64,000 bases of DNA from NCBI GenBank assembly GCA_002347035.1, contig DEAM01000005.1, positions 62,001 through 126,000 on the forward strand, read 5' to 3'. This document shows, piece by piece, positions 35,211 to 43,957 of this stretch; within the stretch, counting starts at the first letter, position 1, and every line of letters starts with the position of its first letter. A program made the translations under genes and the position numbers. The notes under the pieces were generated by a model. The model was not told the origin of the DNA and did not search any database. It worked only from the letters and a program-made list of their open reading frames with translations. Source of the DNA: Gemmatimonadales bacterium UBA2982 (lineage in GTDB: Bacteria > Gemmatimonadota > Gemmatimonadetes > Longimicrobiales > Gaopeijiaceae).

Positions 35211-36212
35211 ATGGGTGATAAGGCTACGGGAGAAACGACTGTGCGTGAAGACGCCCCTACACGTCAAATTCTCACTGACATAGCACCTTATTCGTGGGAG
35301 CATCCGGCGGACAAAGCTGCGCTCCAGGCGCTCCGGAAAATCCCGGTATTTGATACGGTCCTCCGAAAGCTATTCAGCTTCGTCGGTGAAAAACCCATCC
35401 GCCTGGCCTTTCAAGCCAATGCAGTTCGGGTCAGTGAGAACCAGTTCGGTGATATTTACCGACTCTACAGACGCGTCCTCAAAACGTTAGATGCACCAGA
35501 GGAGTACCCCTTGTTTGTTTCGCAAACACCTATGGTGAACGCAGGCGCATACGGCATGGAGCAGCCTTTCATCATTTTGAATTCAGGTACCGTGCGCCTG
35601 ATCGACGAGGAGGAACTCGAGTACATCCTCGGACATGAGATCGGGCACATTCTGAGCGATCACGTCCTCTATAGGACTATGACGGTTTTCCTGCTGAGCC
35701 TGGCAAGCATGGGGTTCCCAATCGTAGGACTGGCAGCTAGAGCGGTGCTCGTGGCCCTCTTGGAGTGGTCCCGAAAATCAGAGCTTTCGTGTGACCGAGC
35801 AGGCCTCCTAAGTGTCCAGAACCCCGAAGTAGTTATGCGCGCGATGCTGAGGATGGCAGGTGGGGGCGAACCCAGTGAGATGAGTGTCCAGGAGTTTATC
35901 CTGCAAGCTGAAGAGTATAAGGAGAGTGGTGATGTCGCCGACCAGATTTTTAAGGTGATAAACCTGATGGCTACGACACATCCCTTCTACGTGCTGAGAG
36001 TTAGTGAGTTGCGCTCGTGGGTTGAGTCTGGCGACTACGACCGAATCCTTCGCGGTGAATATACGCGCCGTGGCGAGAAAGATCTCGCCTACGAAAAAGA
36101 CCTGAATGCTGCTGCTTCAGCCTACGCGGAGGAAGCACAGGACTTTCTTGATAGTGTAACAGACGCCGCGAAACGAATGGGGTCGGACTTTTTGGGTGGT
36201 TTTACAAAGTAG
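35211..36212 (+). CDS. M48-family zinc metallopeptidase
   Basis: A 333-residue protein with the gluzincin motif HEIGH at 142-146 and the third zinc ligand Glu191 in SELSCDRAGLL. There is one hydrophobic segment (about 156-184), so it is probably membrane-associated, with the active site facing the cytoplasm as in HtpX/M48 quality-control proteases. Residues 60-130 form the family's pre-catalytic domain. AAAGGA precedes the ATG. It is transcribed divergently from glmM across about 225 nt; no terminator or repeat is visible in that gap. Confidence 0.88.
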   Translation: MGDKATGETTVREDAPTRQILTDIAPYSWEHPADKAALQALRKIPVFDTVLRKLFSFVGEKPIRLAFQANAVRVSENQFGDIYRLYRRVLKTLDAPEEYPLFVSQTPMVNAGAYGMEQPFIILNSGTVRLIDEEELEYILGHEIGHILSDHVLYRTMTVFLLSLASMGFPIVGLAARAVLVALLEWSRKSELSCDRAGLLSVQNPEVVMRAMLRMAGGGEPSEMSVQEFILQAEEYKESGDVADQIFKVINLMATTHPFYVLRVSELRSWVESGDYDRILRGEYTRRGEKDLAYEKDLNAAASAYAEEAQDFLDSVTDAAKRMGSDFLGGFTK

Positions 36213-36224
36213 AGAGTTTCGGAA

Positions 36225-36270
36225 ACTTCCTTTGGGAAGCCCTACTGTATTTCAGTCGCCCCTTTTTTTT
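36225..36270 (+). terminator. Weak terminator-like region after the M48 gene
   Basis: Downstream of the M48 stop a small stem CTTCC/GGAAG with a TTTG loop is followed by ACTG/CAGT around a 5-nt loop. A run of eight T (36263-36270) follows six bases later. The stems are short and the T-run is not immediately adjacent, so intrinsic termination would be inefficient at best. Confidence 0.3.
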
Positions 36271-36296
36271 CTCGTCCTTCTCAGTAGACTGCGCCT

Positions 36297-37580
36297 ATGC
36301 GCATTCTGATCGTTGGAAACGGGGGGCGTGAGCATGCACTTCTCTGGAAGCTGCGTCGTGATGCGCCATCGGCTGAGTTCTACACCACTATGCCTAACGG
36401 AGGCATGGCACCCGGATGCGAAGTAGTTGGGATCGCACCAGGAGACATCGAAGCACTATCTGGCTGGGCTGCTGCCCACCGAATTGACTTGACCATTGTC
36501 GGGCCAGAGGGACCACTCGCTGCAGGTATCGTAGACCGATTTCAGGATAAAGGGCTCCCGATCTTTGGGCCTTCAAAAAATGCTGCGCGTATTGAATCGA
36601 GCAAAGCTTATTCCAAAGAACTCATGCGAAAATCGGGGGTGCCGACCGCCGAATACCGAACGTTTACAAGCCAGGAAGGGGCTGAGGAGTACGTGAGGAA
36701 TCAGGGAGCCCCGATCGTCGTTAAAGCCTCAGGCCTTGCAGCTGGAAAAGGCGCTGTCGTCTGTATGACAGAAGAAGAAGCGTTCGCTGCTATCGATTCA
36801 ATGCTGGGTGACCTTCGGTTTGGTGAAGCTGGACAAGAGGTCGTGATTGAAGAGTATATGGAAGGAGAGGAACTGTCGGTGTTCGCTATCACTGACGGCG
36901 AGAACTGTGTCCTTCTGGTCCCCTCACAGGATCACAAGAGAGTGGGTGAGGGTGACACAGGGCCAAACACGGGCGGGATGGGTGCCTATGCCCCTGTAAC
37001 GCTGGCCACGGACAAGGTTGTCGCTGATGCCCTCACCACTGTGTTTGAACCAACACTGGAGGCTCTATCCAACGATGACTCCCTTTTTAAGGGGTTACTT
37101 TACGCTGGCCTGATGCTGACCTCAGACGGATTGAAGGTTGTTGAGTTCAATTGCCGCTTTGGTGACCCCGAAACCCAAGTCGTGCTTCCACTCCTTGAAT
37201 CTTCCTTGCTCGAACTGCTTGGCACCGTAGCTGAGGGGGGCTCACTACGGGGACAGGAAGCTCGGCACCAACGAGCGGCTGCAGTGACCACAGTCGTCGC
37301 ATCCGGGGGGTACCCAGGAACCTACGAAAAAGGCAACCCAATCACGATCCCGGAGACGTTGGAGAAGGAAGGCCTTATGGTTTTTCATGCCGGCACTCAA
37401 CTCAAGGACAATTCTCTGGTTACTAGCGGAGGTCGCGTCCTTACCGTGACAGCAACGGCTGCCACGTTCAGCGCAGCCGCTGACATGAGCCGGGCTGGGG
37501 CAGCCCAAATTGAATTCGAAGGATCATTCTTCCGCTCTGATATCGGTTGGCGTGAGCGCGCCCGAATGGAGATAAAGTGA
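36297..37580 (+). CDS. purD: Phosphoribosylamine-glycine ligase
   Basis: GAR synthetase of purine synthesis. The 427 residues begin MRILIVGNGGREHALLWKL and show the ATP-grasp segments PIVVKASGLAAGKGAVV, EEYMEGEELSVFAI, the HKRVGEGDTGPNTGGMGAY loop and VVEFNCRFGDPETQ. Length is normal. No other purine gene is nearby. The 141 nt to mutM hold nothing recognisable. Confidence 0.97.
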   Translation: MRILIVGNGGREHALLWKLRRDAPSAEFYTTMPNGGMAPGCEVVGIAPGDIEALSGWAAAHRIDLTIVGPEGPLAAGIVDRFQDKGLPIFGPSKNAARIESSKAYSKELMRKSGVPTAEYRTFTSQEGAEEYVRNQGAPIVVKASGLAAGKGAVVCMTEEEAFAAIDSMLGDLRFGEAGQEVVIEEYMEGEELSVFAITDGENCVLLVPSQDHKRVGEGDTGPNTGGMGAYAPVTLATDKVVADALTTVFEPTLEALSNDDSLFKGLLYAGLMLTSDGLKVVEFNCRFGDPETQVVLPLLESSLLELLGTVAEGGSLRGQEARHQRAAAVTTVVASGGYPGTYEKGNPITIPETLEKEGLMVFHAGTQLKDNSLVTSGGRVLTVTATAATFSAAADMSRAGAAQIEFEGSFFRSDIGWRERARMEIK

Positions 37581-37721
37581 CCACAACAACCACGACTAGC
37601 ATTATGATCCAAACGGTCGGGGAGTGCTCCATTATTCTCACAGGCAAAGTCATCATAACTGGAGAGGATACCAGCACACGACTGATGGCTTCAGCAGGTA
37701 CAGTCCTTAGAGTCTAACTCT

Positions 37722-38582
37722 ATGCCGGAGCTGCCCGAAGCCGAAACGATTGTGCGAGGTCTAAGACCTAGAATAGTGGGATACACTATTCGCTCGGTGC
37801 GTGTGCTCTACGATGATGTTCTGCGGGAGCCGAGGCATAGATTTGGTGCAAGGTTGCGTGGAGCGCTGATACAAAGCGTAGGGCGGCGTGGCAAGAATGT
37901 GATTATCGATCTCGATAGGAACCGCAAGCTCTTAGTCAACCTAGGTATGACAGGACGGCTGCTTCCAATCACTACGAAAACGGTAACCTCGCAAAGTCCC
38001 ACACACCCAGCTATTCGATTCGGCCTAAGTTCGGGTGGTGAGCTGGTCTTTGACGACACCCGGCGATTCGGCAGAGTCGAATGCCTTTCCTCGAATGATT
38101 GGCTTATCCGATCACAAGATATGGGACCCGAGCCACTGGACCCGTTATTCACAGTAAACCAATTCAAGAAAGGCCTGGGAGCCTCTAAATCGCCGATCCG
38201 GTCCTGGCTACTTGATCAACGACGGATAGCAGGCATCGGGAACATCTACGCCAATGAAGCACTGTACTTGGCTAAGATCCACCCCAAGAGAAGAGCTTCC
38301 ACGATTCGGCGCACTGAAGCGATAACTTTGCTCAAAGAAATCCGTCAGGTCCTCCAAGAAGCAATCAGAGCAGGAGGGACCACACTTCGTGACTACCGGA
38401 CAGCAGAGGGTGAAAAGGGGAAATATGCGCGAAGGCTATGTGTCTATGGACGAGATGGGGAAGACTGTACACGTTCGCGTTGCAGCGGTGAAATTCACCG
38501 CATTGTGTTTGGCGGTCGCTCAGCATTTTACTGCGCCAATTGTCAGCCAACTCGGGGCCCAGCTCATGTGTATCGTCCCTAG
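37722..38582 (+). CDS. mutM: Formamidopyrimidine-DNA glycosylase
   Basis: Removes 8-oxoguanine and formamidopyrimidines and cleaves the AP site. Catalytic Pro2-Glu3 (MPELPEAETIVRGL), Lys58 in GRRGKN, and the helix-two-turn-helix segment LDQRRIAGIGNIYANEALY are intact. The C-terminal zinc finger has Cys249, 254, 271 and 274, so the first pair is spaced by four residues instead of the usual two. Twelve extra residues follow the last Cys. The end overlaps the next gene by 17 nt. Confidence 0.95.
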   Translation: MPELPEAETIVRGLRPRIVGYTIRSVRVLYDDVLREPRHRFGARLRGALIQSVGRRGKNVIIDLDRNRKLLVNLGMTGRLLPITTKTVTSQSPTHPAIRFGLSSGGELVFDDTRRFGRVECLSSNDWLIRSQDMGPEPLDPLFTVNQFKKGLGASKSPIRSWLLDQRRIAGIGNIYANEALYLAKIHPKRRASTIRRTEAITLLKEIRQVLQEAIRAGGTTLRDYRTAEGEKGKYARRLCVYGRDGEDCTRSRCSGEIHRIVFGGRSAFYCANCQPTRGPAHVYRP

Positions 38583-40065
38583 GCTCATTCTGATCACAAC
38601 AGCAACCGTTCTGGTCGCTTTTGGAAGCCAAGAAGCCAGCGCACAAGAACATCTGGGCGAGCAGCTGCCAGTCAAAGAGGTCACTCTTGCAAACGGGATG
38701 CGTTTCCTCATCCTTCCACGAGATGGCTCACCCACCGTGTCATTCGTAGCCCGGTTTGGAGTTGGTAGCGTTCACGAGCGATCCGGCACGACTGGAACTG
38801 CTCATCTCCTTGAGCACCTGCTCTTTAAGGGCACGACTACCATCGGCACAAGAAACGTAAATAGTGAGCGTGATCTCTTTGGCATTATGGACGCCGTCCA
38901 TGATACCCTTATCCGTGCCCGGGCTGGTGCCGAAACAGAGAGGGTAGAAATTCTCTCTAACCGTATTAAGGCGCTCGAAGACAGTGCCCGGATATTTACG
39001 GAACCAAATGAGTTCGACCGGATCTTAACTGAAGCCGGCGCTCGAGGCTTAAACGCCACGACCTCTTCTGAGGCAACGACCTACTTCGTCGAACTCCCTG
39101 CCAACCGTACCGAGCTCTGGTTCGCCCTTGAAGCTGAGCGCATGAGCGACCCAGTCTTTAGGGATTTCTATACGGAACGAAACGTAGTAATGGAAGAACG
39201 GCGCTTGCGCGTCGAGACCAACCCAGTCGGGCTCTTGTATGAAGCACACCTCAATGCTGCCTTCAGTGTCCACCCGTATGGTATACCAGTCATAGGCTAC
39301 ATGTCTGACCTTGAGACGCTCAGCCGTCGCGACGTAAAAGATTATTACAACCGCTTTTACGGACCGAATAATACAGTTGTTTCCATCGTGGGTGACATCA
39401 ATCCTGACCAAGTCGAAGGCTGGGCGAGGAGCTACTTCAGCTCAGTACCCAGAGGGGAGGATCCACCACCAATCTTGGTTGAAGAGCCGCAACAGGTTGG
39501 GGAGCGCAGAGTCATCGTCGAGTGGGATACTGAGCCACGTCTCCGAATCGGCTGGCATGTGCCGTCGTCACTGCATCGAGACGCTGAAACAATTGCCATC
39601 TTGAGCTCGATACTCTGTGGAGGGCGAACCTCTAGACTCCATCGAAGGATGGTTCTAGAGGACCGGATTGCCACAGCCGTATTCGCTACGACCGGACCGG
39701 GAGCAAGGTACCCTCAGCTTTTGACGCTTGAAGCAACACCGATAGGGCCCCATACCACTGCTGAGCTTGAAAACATTATTTACGAGGAAATTGATCGACT
39801 CGCTGCAGATGGACCCACCGATGATGAACTTGAGCGAGTGAGAAACCAGGTCGAAGCCGGAGCTATCCGGCGTATCGATTCGAATCTAGGAGTTGCATTC
39901 CAACTCGCGGACTCTGAGTCATTAACTGGTGACTGGAGACATACCTTCCGCTCTGCCGCAAGGCTTCAGCGGGTGAGCGCTGAAGATGTTCGCCGCGTGG
40001 CCGCGGATTACCTGACTGAGCAAAATCGAACTGTGGCTGTCCTCAAACGAGAGACAGGCTTGTGA
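38566..40065 (+). CDS. M16 zinc peptidase, catalytic partner, exported
   Basis: About 499 residues. A signal peptide with likely cleavage before Gln27 (EASA then Q) is followed by the M16 N-terminal domain with the inverted zinc motif HLLEH at 80-84. Between this motif and the downstream Glu in TTYFVELP..ALEAERM is a helical insertion (about 100-155) containing RARAGAETERVEILSNRIKA. The second M16 domain starts around 270. ATG 38566 is used, since the longer frame lies inside mutM. It pairs with the following inactive M16 gene, as in many Gram-negative periplasmic M16 systems. Confidence 0.9.
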   Translation: MCIVPRLILITTATVLVAFGSQEASAQEHLGEQLPVKEVTLANGMRFLILPRDGSPTVSFVARFGVGSVHERSGTTGTAHLLEHLLFKGTTTIGTRNVNSERDLFGIMDAVHDTLIRARAGAETERVEILSNRIKALEDSARIFTEPNEFDRILTEAGARGLNATTSSEATTYFVELPANRTELWFALEAERMSDPVFRDFYTERNVVMEERRLRVETNPVGLLYEAHLNAAFSVHPYGIPVIGYMSDLETLSRRDVKDYYNRFYGPNNTVVSIVGDINPDQVEGWARSYFSSVPRGEDPPPILVEEPQQVGERRVIVEWDTEPRLRIGWHVPSSLHRDAETIAILSSILCGGRTSRLHRRMVLEDRIATAVFATTGPGARYPQLLTLEATPIGPHTTAELENIIYEEIDRLAADGPTDDELERVRNQVEAGAIRRIDSNLGVAFQLADSESLTGDWRHTFRSAARLQRVSAEDVRRVAADYLTEQNRTVAVLKRETGL

Positions 40066-41507
40066 AGAGTGTGAGAACGCTATCCATCATCTTGGCGATT
40101 GTAGGCAGCCAGATATGCACGTTTTACGAGGCGAAGGCCCAAAACCTAAGCGGCCGTGAAAAGATCGAGGCTATTGAATTCAGTCCTCTAGAGTTCGTGC
40201 AGCCTAGCCCAGAATACTATGAAGTTTCAGGTACTCAGGTCCTCTTGCTCGAAGACCGCAGCCTTCCTCTAATCACTGTAGCAGCCCAATTCCAAGGCGG
40301 ATATGGGCGTTTTGCCCGCGACACCTACGCAAGCGCCATGGGCCTTCCGGCCATGATGCGTTACGGCGGCACAAGAACACTGACGCCCGATTCCCTCGAT
40401 TTACTCCTCGACTATTACGCGATTCAGACATCGTTCGGGACTGGAGGAGGTAGCATCTCCTCATCAATGAACTCCCTGACTGAGCAATTCCCCATTGCAC
40501 TGAACCTTTGGGGAGAGATGCTCACCGAACCTAGGTTTGACCGGGATCAGATAGACATCTGGCGAGGCCTTCAATTGGAACGATTGCTTCGCCGAAAAGA
40601 CAATCCATCAACTTTCGCCTTCTCTCGGTTTAATCGACTGCTTTACGCGGACCATCCAATCGGTTGGGAGATGGACGAATCTGATCTAGCTACATCACTG
40701 ATAGAACCAGGTCGGTTTCGAGAAATTCATCGCCATATCATATGCCGGGACAATATGATCCTGGGCATCACTGGAGACCTCTCATGGTCTGATTCAGAGG
40801 CGGTAATCCAAGATCTGGTCGACCGCGTTCCTCCCTGCGCAGATTCCCTCCCTGACTCTCCGATCCCAAATATCCGCCGAGAGCCAGGGATCTTTGTGAT
40901 TGAAAGGGAACTCGAGCAGGCTGTTATTGTCATGGCTCATCCTTCGGCCGTAAAACTTGCCGATGACCCAACCTACTTCGCTGCTACGATGGGCAACTCC
41001 ATCCTCGGCAGCGGCGGATTCACTAGCAGACTCCTCGGTCATTTACGTATAGAAGAAGGTTTAGCGTACTCAGCTTCCTCTATCTGGACGACGCCTCGCC
41101 GATATGATGGACTGGTAGGGGCACTGACGAGTACAACCCCGGAAAATGCTATCCCAGCTATAGAACTGATGACCGAAACGATGCACGAACTCCGTGAAGC
41201 TCCTCCAACAGATCGTGAATTAGGTACTGCAGTCGATCGGGTAGTTAATGGTTTTGTCTTCAACTTCCAGACCCCTACCCGAGTGGTCTCTCGAATAATG
41301 TCCTACCTCGCTCAAGACCTACCCGAAGATTGGTTAGAGCGTTACTCCAGAGGGATCCAGAAGATCACTCCGGAGCAGGTTCACAAAGTCTTTACAGACC
41401 ATCTTTATCCAGAGGAGATGACAATCCTCATCGTAGGAGATCTGGGTAGAATCGGGCTTGCTGCTCTAGAGCGTTTAGGGCCCGTAACAGTATTGATGCC
41501 GGACTGA
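40062..41507 (+). CDS. M16 peptidase-like protein, non-catalytic partner, exported
   Basis: A 481-residue protein with a signal peptide (likely cleavage before Gln27, EAKA then Q) and two M16 domains. The HxxEH zinc motif is absent: the corresponding region reads YASAMGLPAMMRYGG. Substrate-binding elements remain, including GSGGFTSRLLGHLRIEEGLAYS. This is the usual role of an MppA-like subunit. GTG start overlaps the catalytic gene's stop as GTGA, so the two are made together. It ends 7 nt from the convergent menG stop. Confidence 0.9.
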   Translation: MKSVRTLSIILAIVGSQICTFYEAKAQNLSGREKIEAIEFSPLEFVQPSPEYYEVSGTQVLLLEDRSLPLITVAAQFQGGYGRFARDTYASAMGLPAMMRYGGTRTLTPDSLDLLLDYYAIQTSFGTGGGSISSSMNSLTEQFPIALNLWGEMLTEPRFDRDQIDIWRGLQLERLLRRKDNPSTFAFSRFNRLLYADHPIGWEMDESDLATSLIEPGRFREIHRHIICRDNMILGITGDLSWSDSEAVIQDLVDRVPPCADSLPDSPIPNIRREPGIFVIERELEQAVIVMAHPSAVKLADDPTYFAATMGNSILGSGGFTSRLLGHLRIEEGLAYSASSIWTTPRRYDGLVGALTSTTPENAIPAIELMTETMHELREAPPTDRELGTAVDRVVNGFVFNFQTPTRVVSRIMSYLAQDLPEDWLERYSRGIQKITPEQVHKVFTDHLYPEEMTILIVGDLGRIGLAALERLGPVTVLMPD

Positions 41508-41514
41508 CTGCACC

Positions 41515-42243
41515 TTAAGCCACACCCCAGTGGATCGCCGCAATCCCACCGGTTAGGAGTTTCCACCCCACATCATGAAACCCCGCCTCTTCAAAAAGCC
41601 TCCCGAAACCTTCAGGCCCTGGGAACTCTTTAACTGACTCGGGCAGGTACGTATAGGCCCAGGGGTGCCCAGAGACAATCCGACCCACGACAGGAAGTAA
41701 TCGATGGAAGTAAAACGTGTATATCATTCTCATCAAGCGACTTGGAGGATCTGTAAACTCTAGAACTACAAGTCGAGAACCTGGTTTTAGAACCCGGTGT
41801 ACCTCAGTCAGCCCGAGCCGAACGTCAGCCAAGTTACGAACTCCAAACCCCACCATAGCACCATCAAAAGTATGGTTGCTAAAGGGTAACTGTAGAGAAT
41901 CTCCACAGACACTCGAAATGTTCATGCGATCAGTCTTGGGGGCGCCCCTTACGAGCATAGGCTGGGCAAAGTCCGAGGCAATCACACGGCCCCTAAAGTC
42001 CTTCCGTTTGGCAAGTTCGAGCGCCAAATCAAGAGTTCCGGCGCAAGCGTCTAGGTATACACCTTCTGGAACTCGCTCCCAACTAAGTGCCCTAACCGCT
42101 TTCATACGCCACAAACGATCAATGTTAAAGCTGAGTAAATGGTTGAGTAGGTCGTAGCGCGGAGCAATCTCGGAAAAGAGCTGCCGCACCTGACTTGCTC
42201 GCTCCGAGCCCTCCCTAGGCGCGGCGTCGAACACAGGTTGCAT
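41515..42243 (-). CDS. menG: Demethylmenaquinone/ubiquinone methyltransferase
   Basis: SAM-dependent C-methyltransferase of quinone synthesis (UbiE/MenG). The 242 residues include IAPRYDLLNHLLSFNIDRLW, the SAM loop YLDACAGTLDLALELAK, GDSLQLPFSNHTFDGAMVGFGVRNL, LKPGSRLVVLEF and the C-terminal GIAAIHWGVA. Menaquinone is the likely product from the taxonomic guess; motif alone does not separate UbiE and MenG. Convergent with the M16 gene. Confidence 0.93.
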   Translation of the reverse strand: MQPVFDAAPREGSERASQVRQLFSEIAPRYDLLNHLLSFNIDRLWRMKAVRALSWERVPEGVYLDACAGTLDLALELAKRKDFRGRVIASDFAQPMLVRGAPKTDRMNISSVCGDSLQLPFSNHTFDGAMVGFGVRNLADVRLGLTEVHRVLKPGSRLVVLEFTDPPSRLMRMIYTFYFHRLLPVVGRIVSGHPWAYTYLPESVKEFPGPEGFGRLFEEAGFHDVGWKLLTGGIAAIHWGVA

Positions 42244-42534
42244 GACACAACTCCGTTGGCTTCATAGCGCTCAAATCCCCTTGAAACTGGCCCAATACCG
42301 CAGAAAACAAAGCTACAGTAGATAACTTGGAGCTAGGCTCAACGGCTAGCCAGAACACACATCTCAAGGAACCCAAGATAGCTTCGTAAACTCGCTTGGT
42401 GCAGGCCAATTCGTGAATCGTGCGAAGATATAGGAATACTTGGACTAAGTAGACCCTGGATCACTACCCTAGACGTCAGTTCAGACAAGGTGAAGGTTGT
42501 CTTAGGCTGATAACGGAAACTGCAGGAGACGTTG

Positions 42535-42771
42535 ATGCTTGGAACACTGCTTAAGCTACTCGGTGTCGGGATTCTCACGATATTTATAATCGGTATCGTG
42601 TTCTCAGCAGTCGGTGCGATCTTTTCCTTCAGCATAGGTCTGGTCAGCTTCCTTCTGTTTAGGATTGCCCCGCTACTACTAGTTGGATGGGTTGCCCTGA
42701 GGGTAATCGAAAAATTCCGAAGCAGAGATGCCCTTTCTGATGCAGACCGTAAGTGGCTCGACGGTGAGTAG
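42535..42771 (+). CDS. Small membrane protein of unknown function
   Basis: A 78-residue protein with two hydrophobic helices (about 5-30 and 33-58) and a charged tail ending DADRKWLDGE. ATG 42535 follows GCAGGAGACG, a good ribosome-binding site, which supports it as a real gene. I recognise no family. It lies alone, divergent from menG across 291 nt in which I see no RNA gene or repeat, and 70 nt before the next gene. Confidence 0.6.
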   Translation: MLGTLLKLLGVGILTIFIIGIVFSAVGAIFSFSIGLVSFLLFRIAPLLLVGWVALRVIEKFRSRDALSDADRKWLDGE

Positions 42772-42841
42772 CTCTCAAAAGAGTGATCCCCATATCCTGA
42801 TGCAGTTTATCGCCCAACCCCGTCTTTAGGAGTTCAGACCA

Positions 42842-43951
42842 GTGATGATGAGGTCGACCTACCTGACAGGACTGCTCGCGAGCACCCTGACTGCTCTTTC
42901 TTCCTTCGCTTTTACAGAGCGGACTGACGCCCAAGAAACCATCCGCCAATATCAGCTAGAGCCCTCTGGGAACGAGCTTCAGTTGGTCATGAAGGAGGTG
43001 CCCAGACCGACACCGGGTGACCAAGAAGTTCTTGTGCGTGTGCGTGCTACGTCCCTTAACCGGCGCGACCTATCAATTTATCGATCTCGCTACGGGGGTG
43101 GTGACCGTAGTGGCTTGGTACCCTTGTCGGACGGAGCTGGCGAGGTAATCGAAGTGGGGCCCGAGGTCACACACTTTGCTGTGGGAGACCGCGTTATGGG
43201 CGTCTTCTTTGCAAATTGGGTTGATGGGCGAAGGACCCGCGAAGCTAATGCTTCAGCGAGGGGAGGTGCGATTGATGGCATGCTTTCTGAGATGGTTGTA
43301 AGCCATGAGGATGGCCTCATTCTGATACCAGAACACCTCTCATACGAAGAAGCCGCGACGCTTCCTTGTGCCGCAGTCACAGCGTGGAATGGCCTCTTCA
43401 CTCACGGCCGTCTGAGCGAAAATGACTTTGTTTTGCTTGAAGGCACTGGAGGCGTGTCAGTATTTGGCCTCCAGCTTACAGTAGCGGCAGGAGCACGACC
43501 AATCATTACTAGCTCCCAAGATGAAAAACTGGCGCGCGCGCGCCAGTTAGGTGCTTTCGGAACAGTTAATTACCGGACGAACCCCGATTGGCAAAATGAG
43601 GTACGAAAACTTACCGGTGACGAAGGGGTTGCTCATGTGCTTGAAGTTGGTGGGCAGGACACTCTAGAGAAAGCCATTCAAGCTCTCGACTACGATGGGC
43701 ATATCGCCATGATTGGCGCGCTGTCGGGCTCTTCCGGACGCATGCCTACAGGCTCGTTCATAGGACTAGGTATGCGGGTAACCGGTATCTACGTCGGGTC
43801 ACGTGAAGACTTCGAGGCAATGAACGCGTTCCTATATGAACATCAAATCCACCCCATCATTGACCGAGTATTCAGCTTTGAAGAGGCGGAAGCTGCTTAC
43901 GAGCACATGGCAAGCAATCAGCACCTTGGAAAAATTGTGATCAGACTCTGA
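42842..43951 (+). CDS. Exported MDR-family (zinc-type alcohol dehydrogenase-like) oxidoreductase
   Basis: A 369-residue medium-chain dehydrogenase/reductase of the quinone-oxidoreductase-like group. GroES-like domain (EVLVRVRATSLNRRDLSIY, LSDGAGEVIEVGPEVTHFAVGDRV), then a Rossmann domain (LLEGTGGVSVFGLQLTVAAG, and VLEVGGQDTLEKAIQ). No catalytic zinc Cys are in the classical positions, so it is probably zinc-independent and NADPH-dependent. The N-terminus is unusual: a signal-peptide-like hydrophobic stretch with likely cleavage before Gln31 (RTDA then Q). AGGAG lies 9 nt before GTG 42842; ATG 42845 and 42848 are alternatives. Confidence 0.82.
   Translation: MMMRSTYLTGLLASTLTALSSFAFTERTDAQETIRQYQLEPSGNELQLVMKEVPRPTPGDQEVLVRVRATSLNRRDLSIYRSRYGGGDRSGLVPLSDGAGEVIEVGPEVTHFAVGDRVMGVFFANWVDGRRTREANASARGGAIDGMLSEMVVSHEDGLILIPEHLSYEEAATLPCAAVTAWNGLFTHGRLSENDFVLLEGTGGVSVFGLQLTVAAGARPIITSSQDEKLARARQLGAFGTVNYRTNPDWQNEVRKLTGDEGVAHVLEVGGQDTLEKAIQALDYDGHIAMIGALSGSSGRMPTGSFIGLGMRVTGIYVGSREDFEAMNAFLYEHQIHPIIDRVFSFEEAEAAYEHMASNQHLGKIVIRL
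43527..43548. repeat. 22-bp perfect palindrome with alternating GC core
   Basis: AACTGGCGCGC is followed directly by its reverse complement, giving a perfect 22-bp palindrome inside the MDR oxidoreductase gene, where it encodes Leu-Ala-Arg-Ala-Arg-Gln. The core is ten alternating G and C bases, a sequence type able to adopt Z-DNA or a cruciform. Probably coincidental codon choice, but rare. Confidence 0.6.
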
Positions 43952-43957
43952 GGGGTC

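Noticed and set aside
36213..36296. Strong intrinsic terminator after the M48 gene
   Set aside because: Stems of only 4-5 bp and a detached T-run; kept only as a weak candidate.
38389..38565. Long N-terminal extension of the first M16 peptidase
   Set aside because: It lies inside mutM in another frame; ATG 38566 gives a proper signal peptide.
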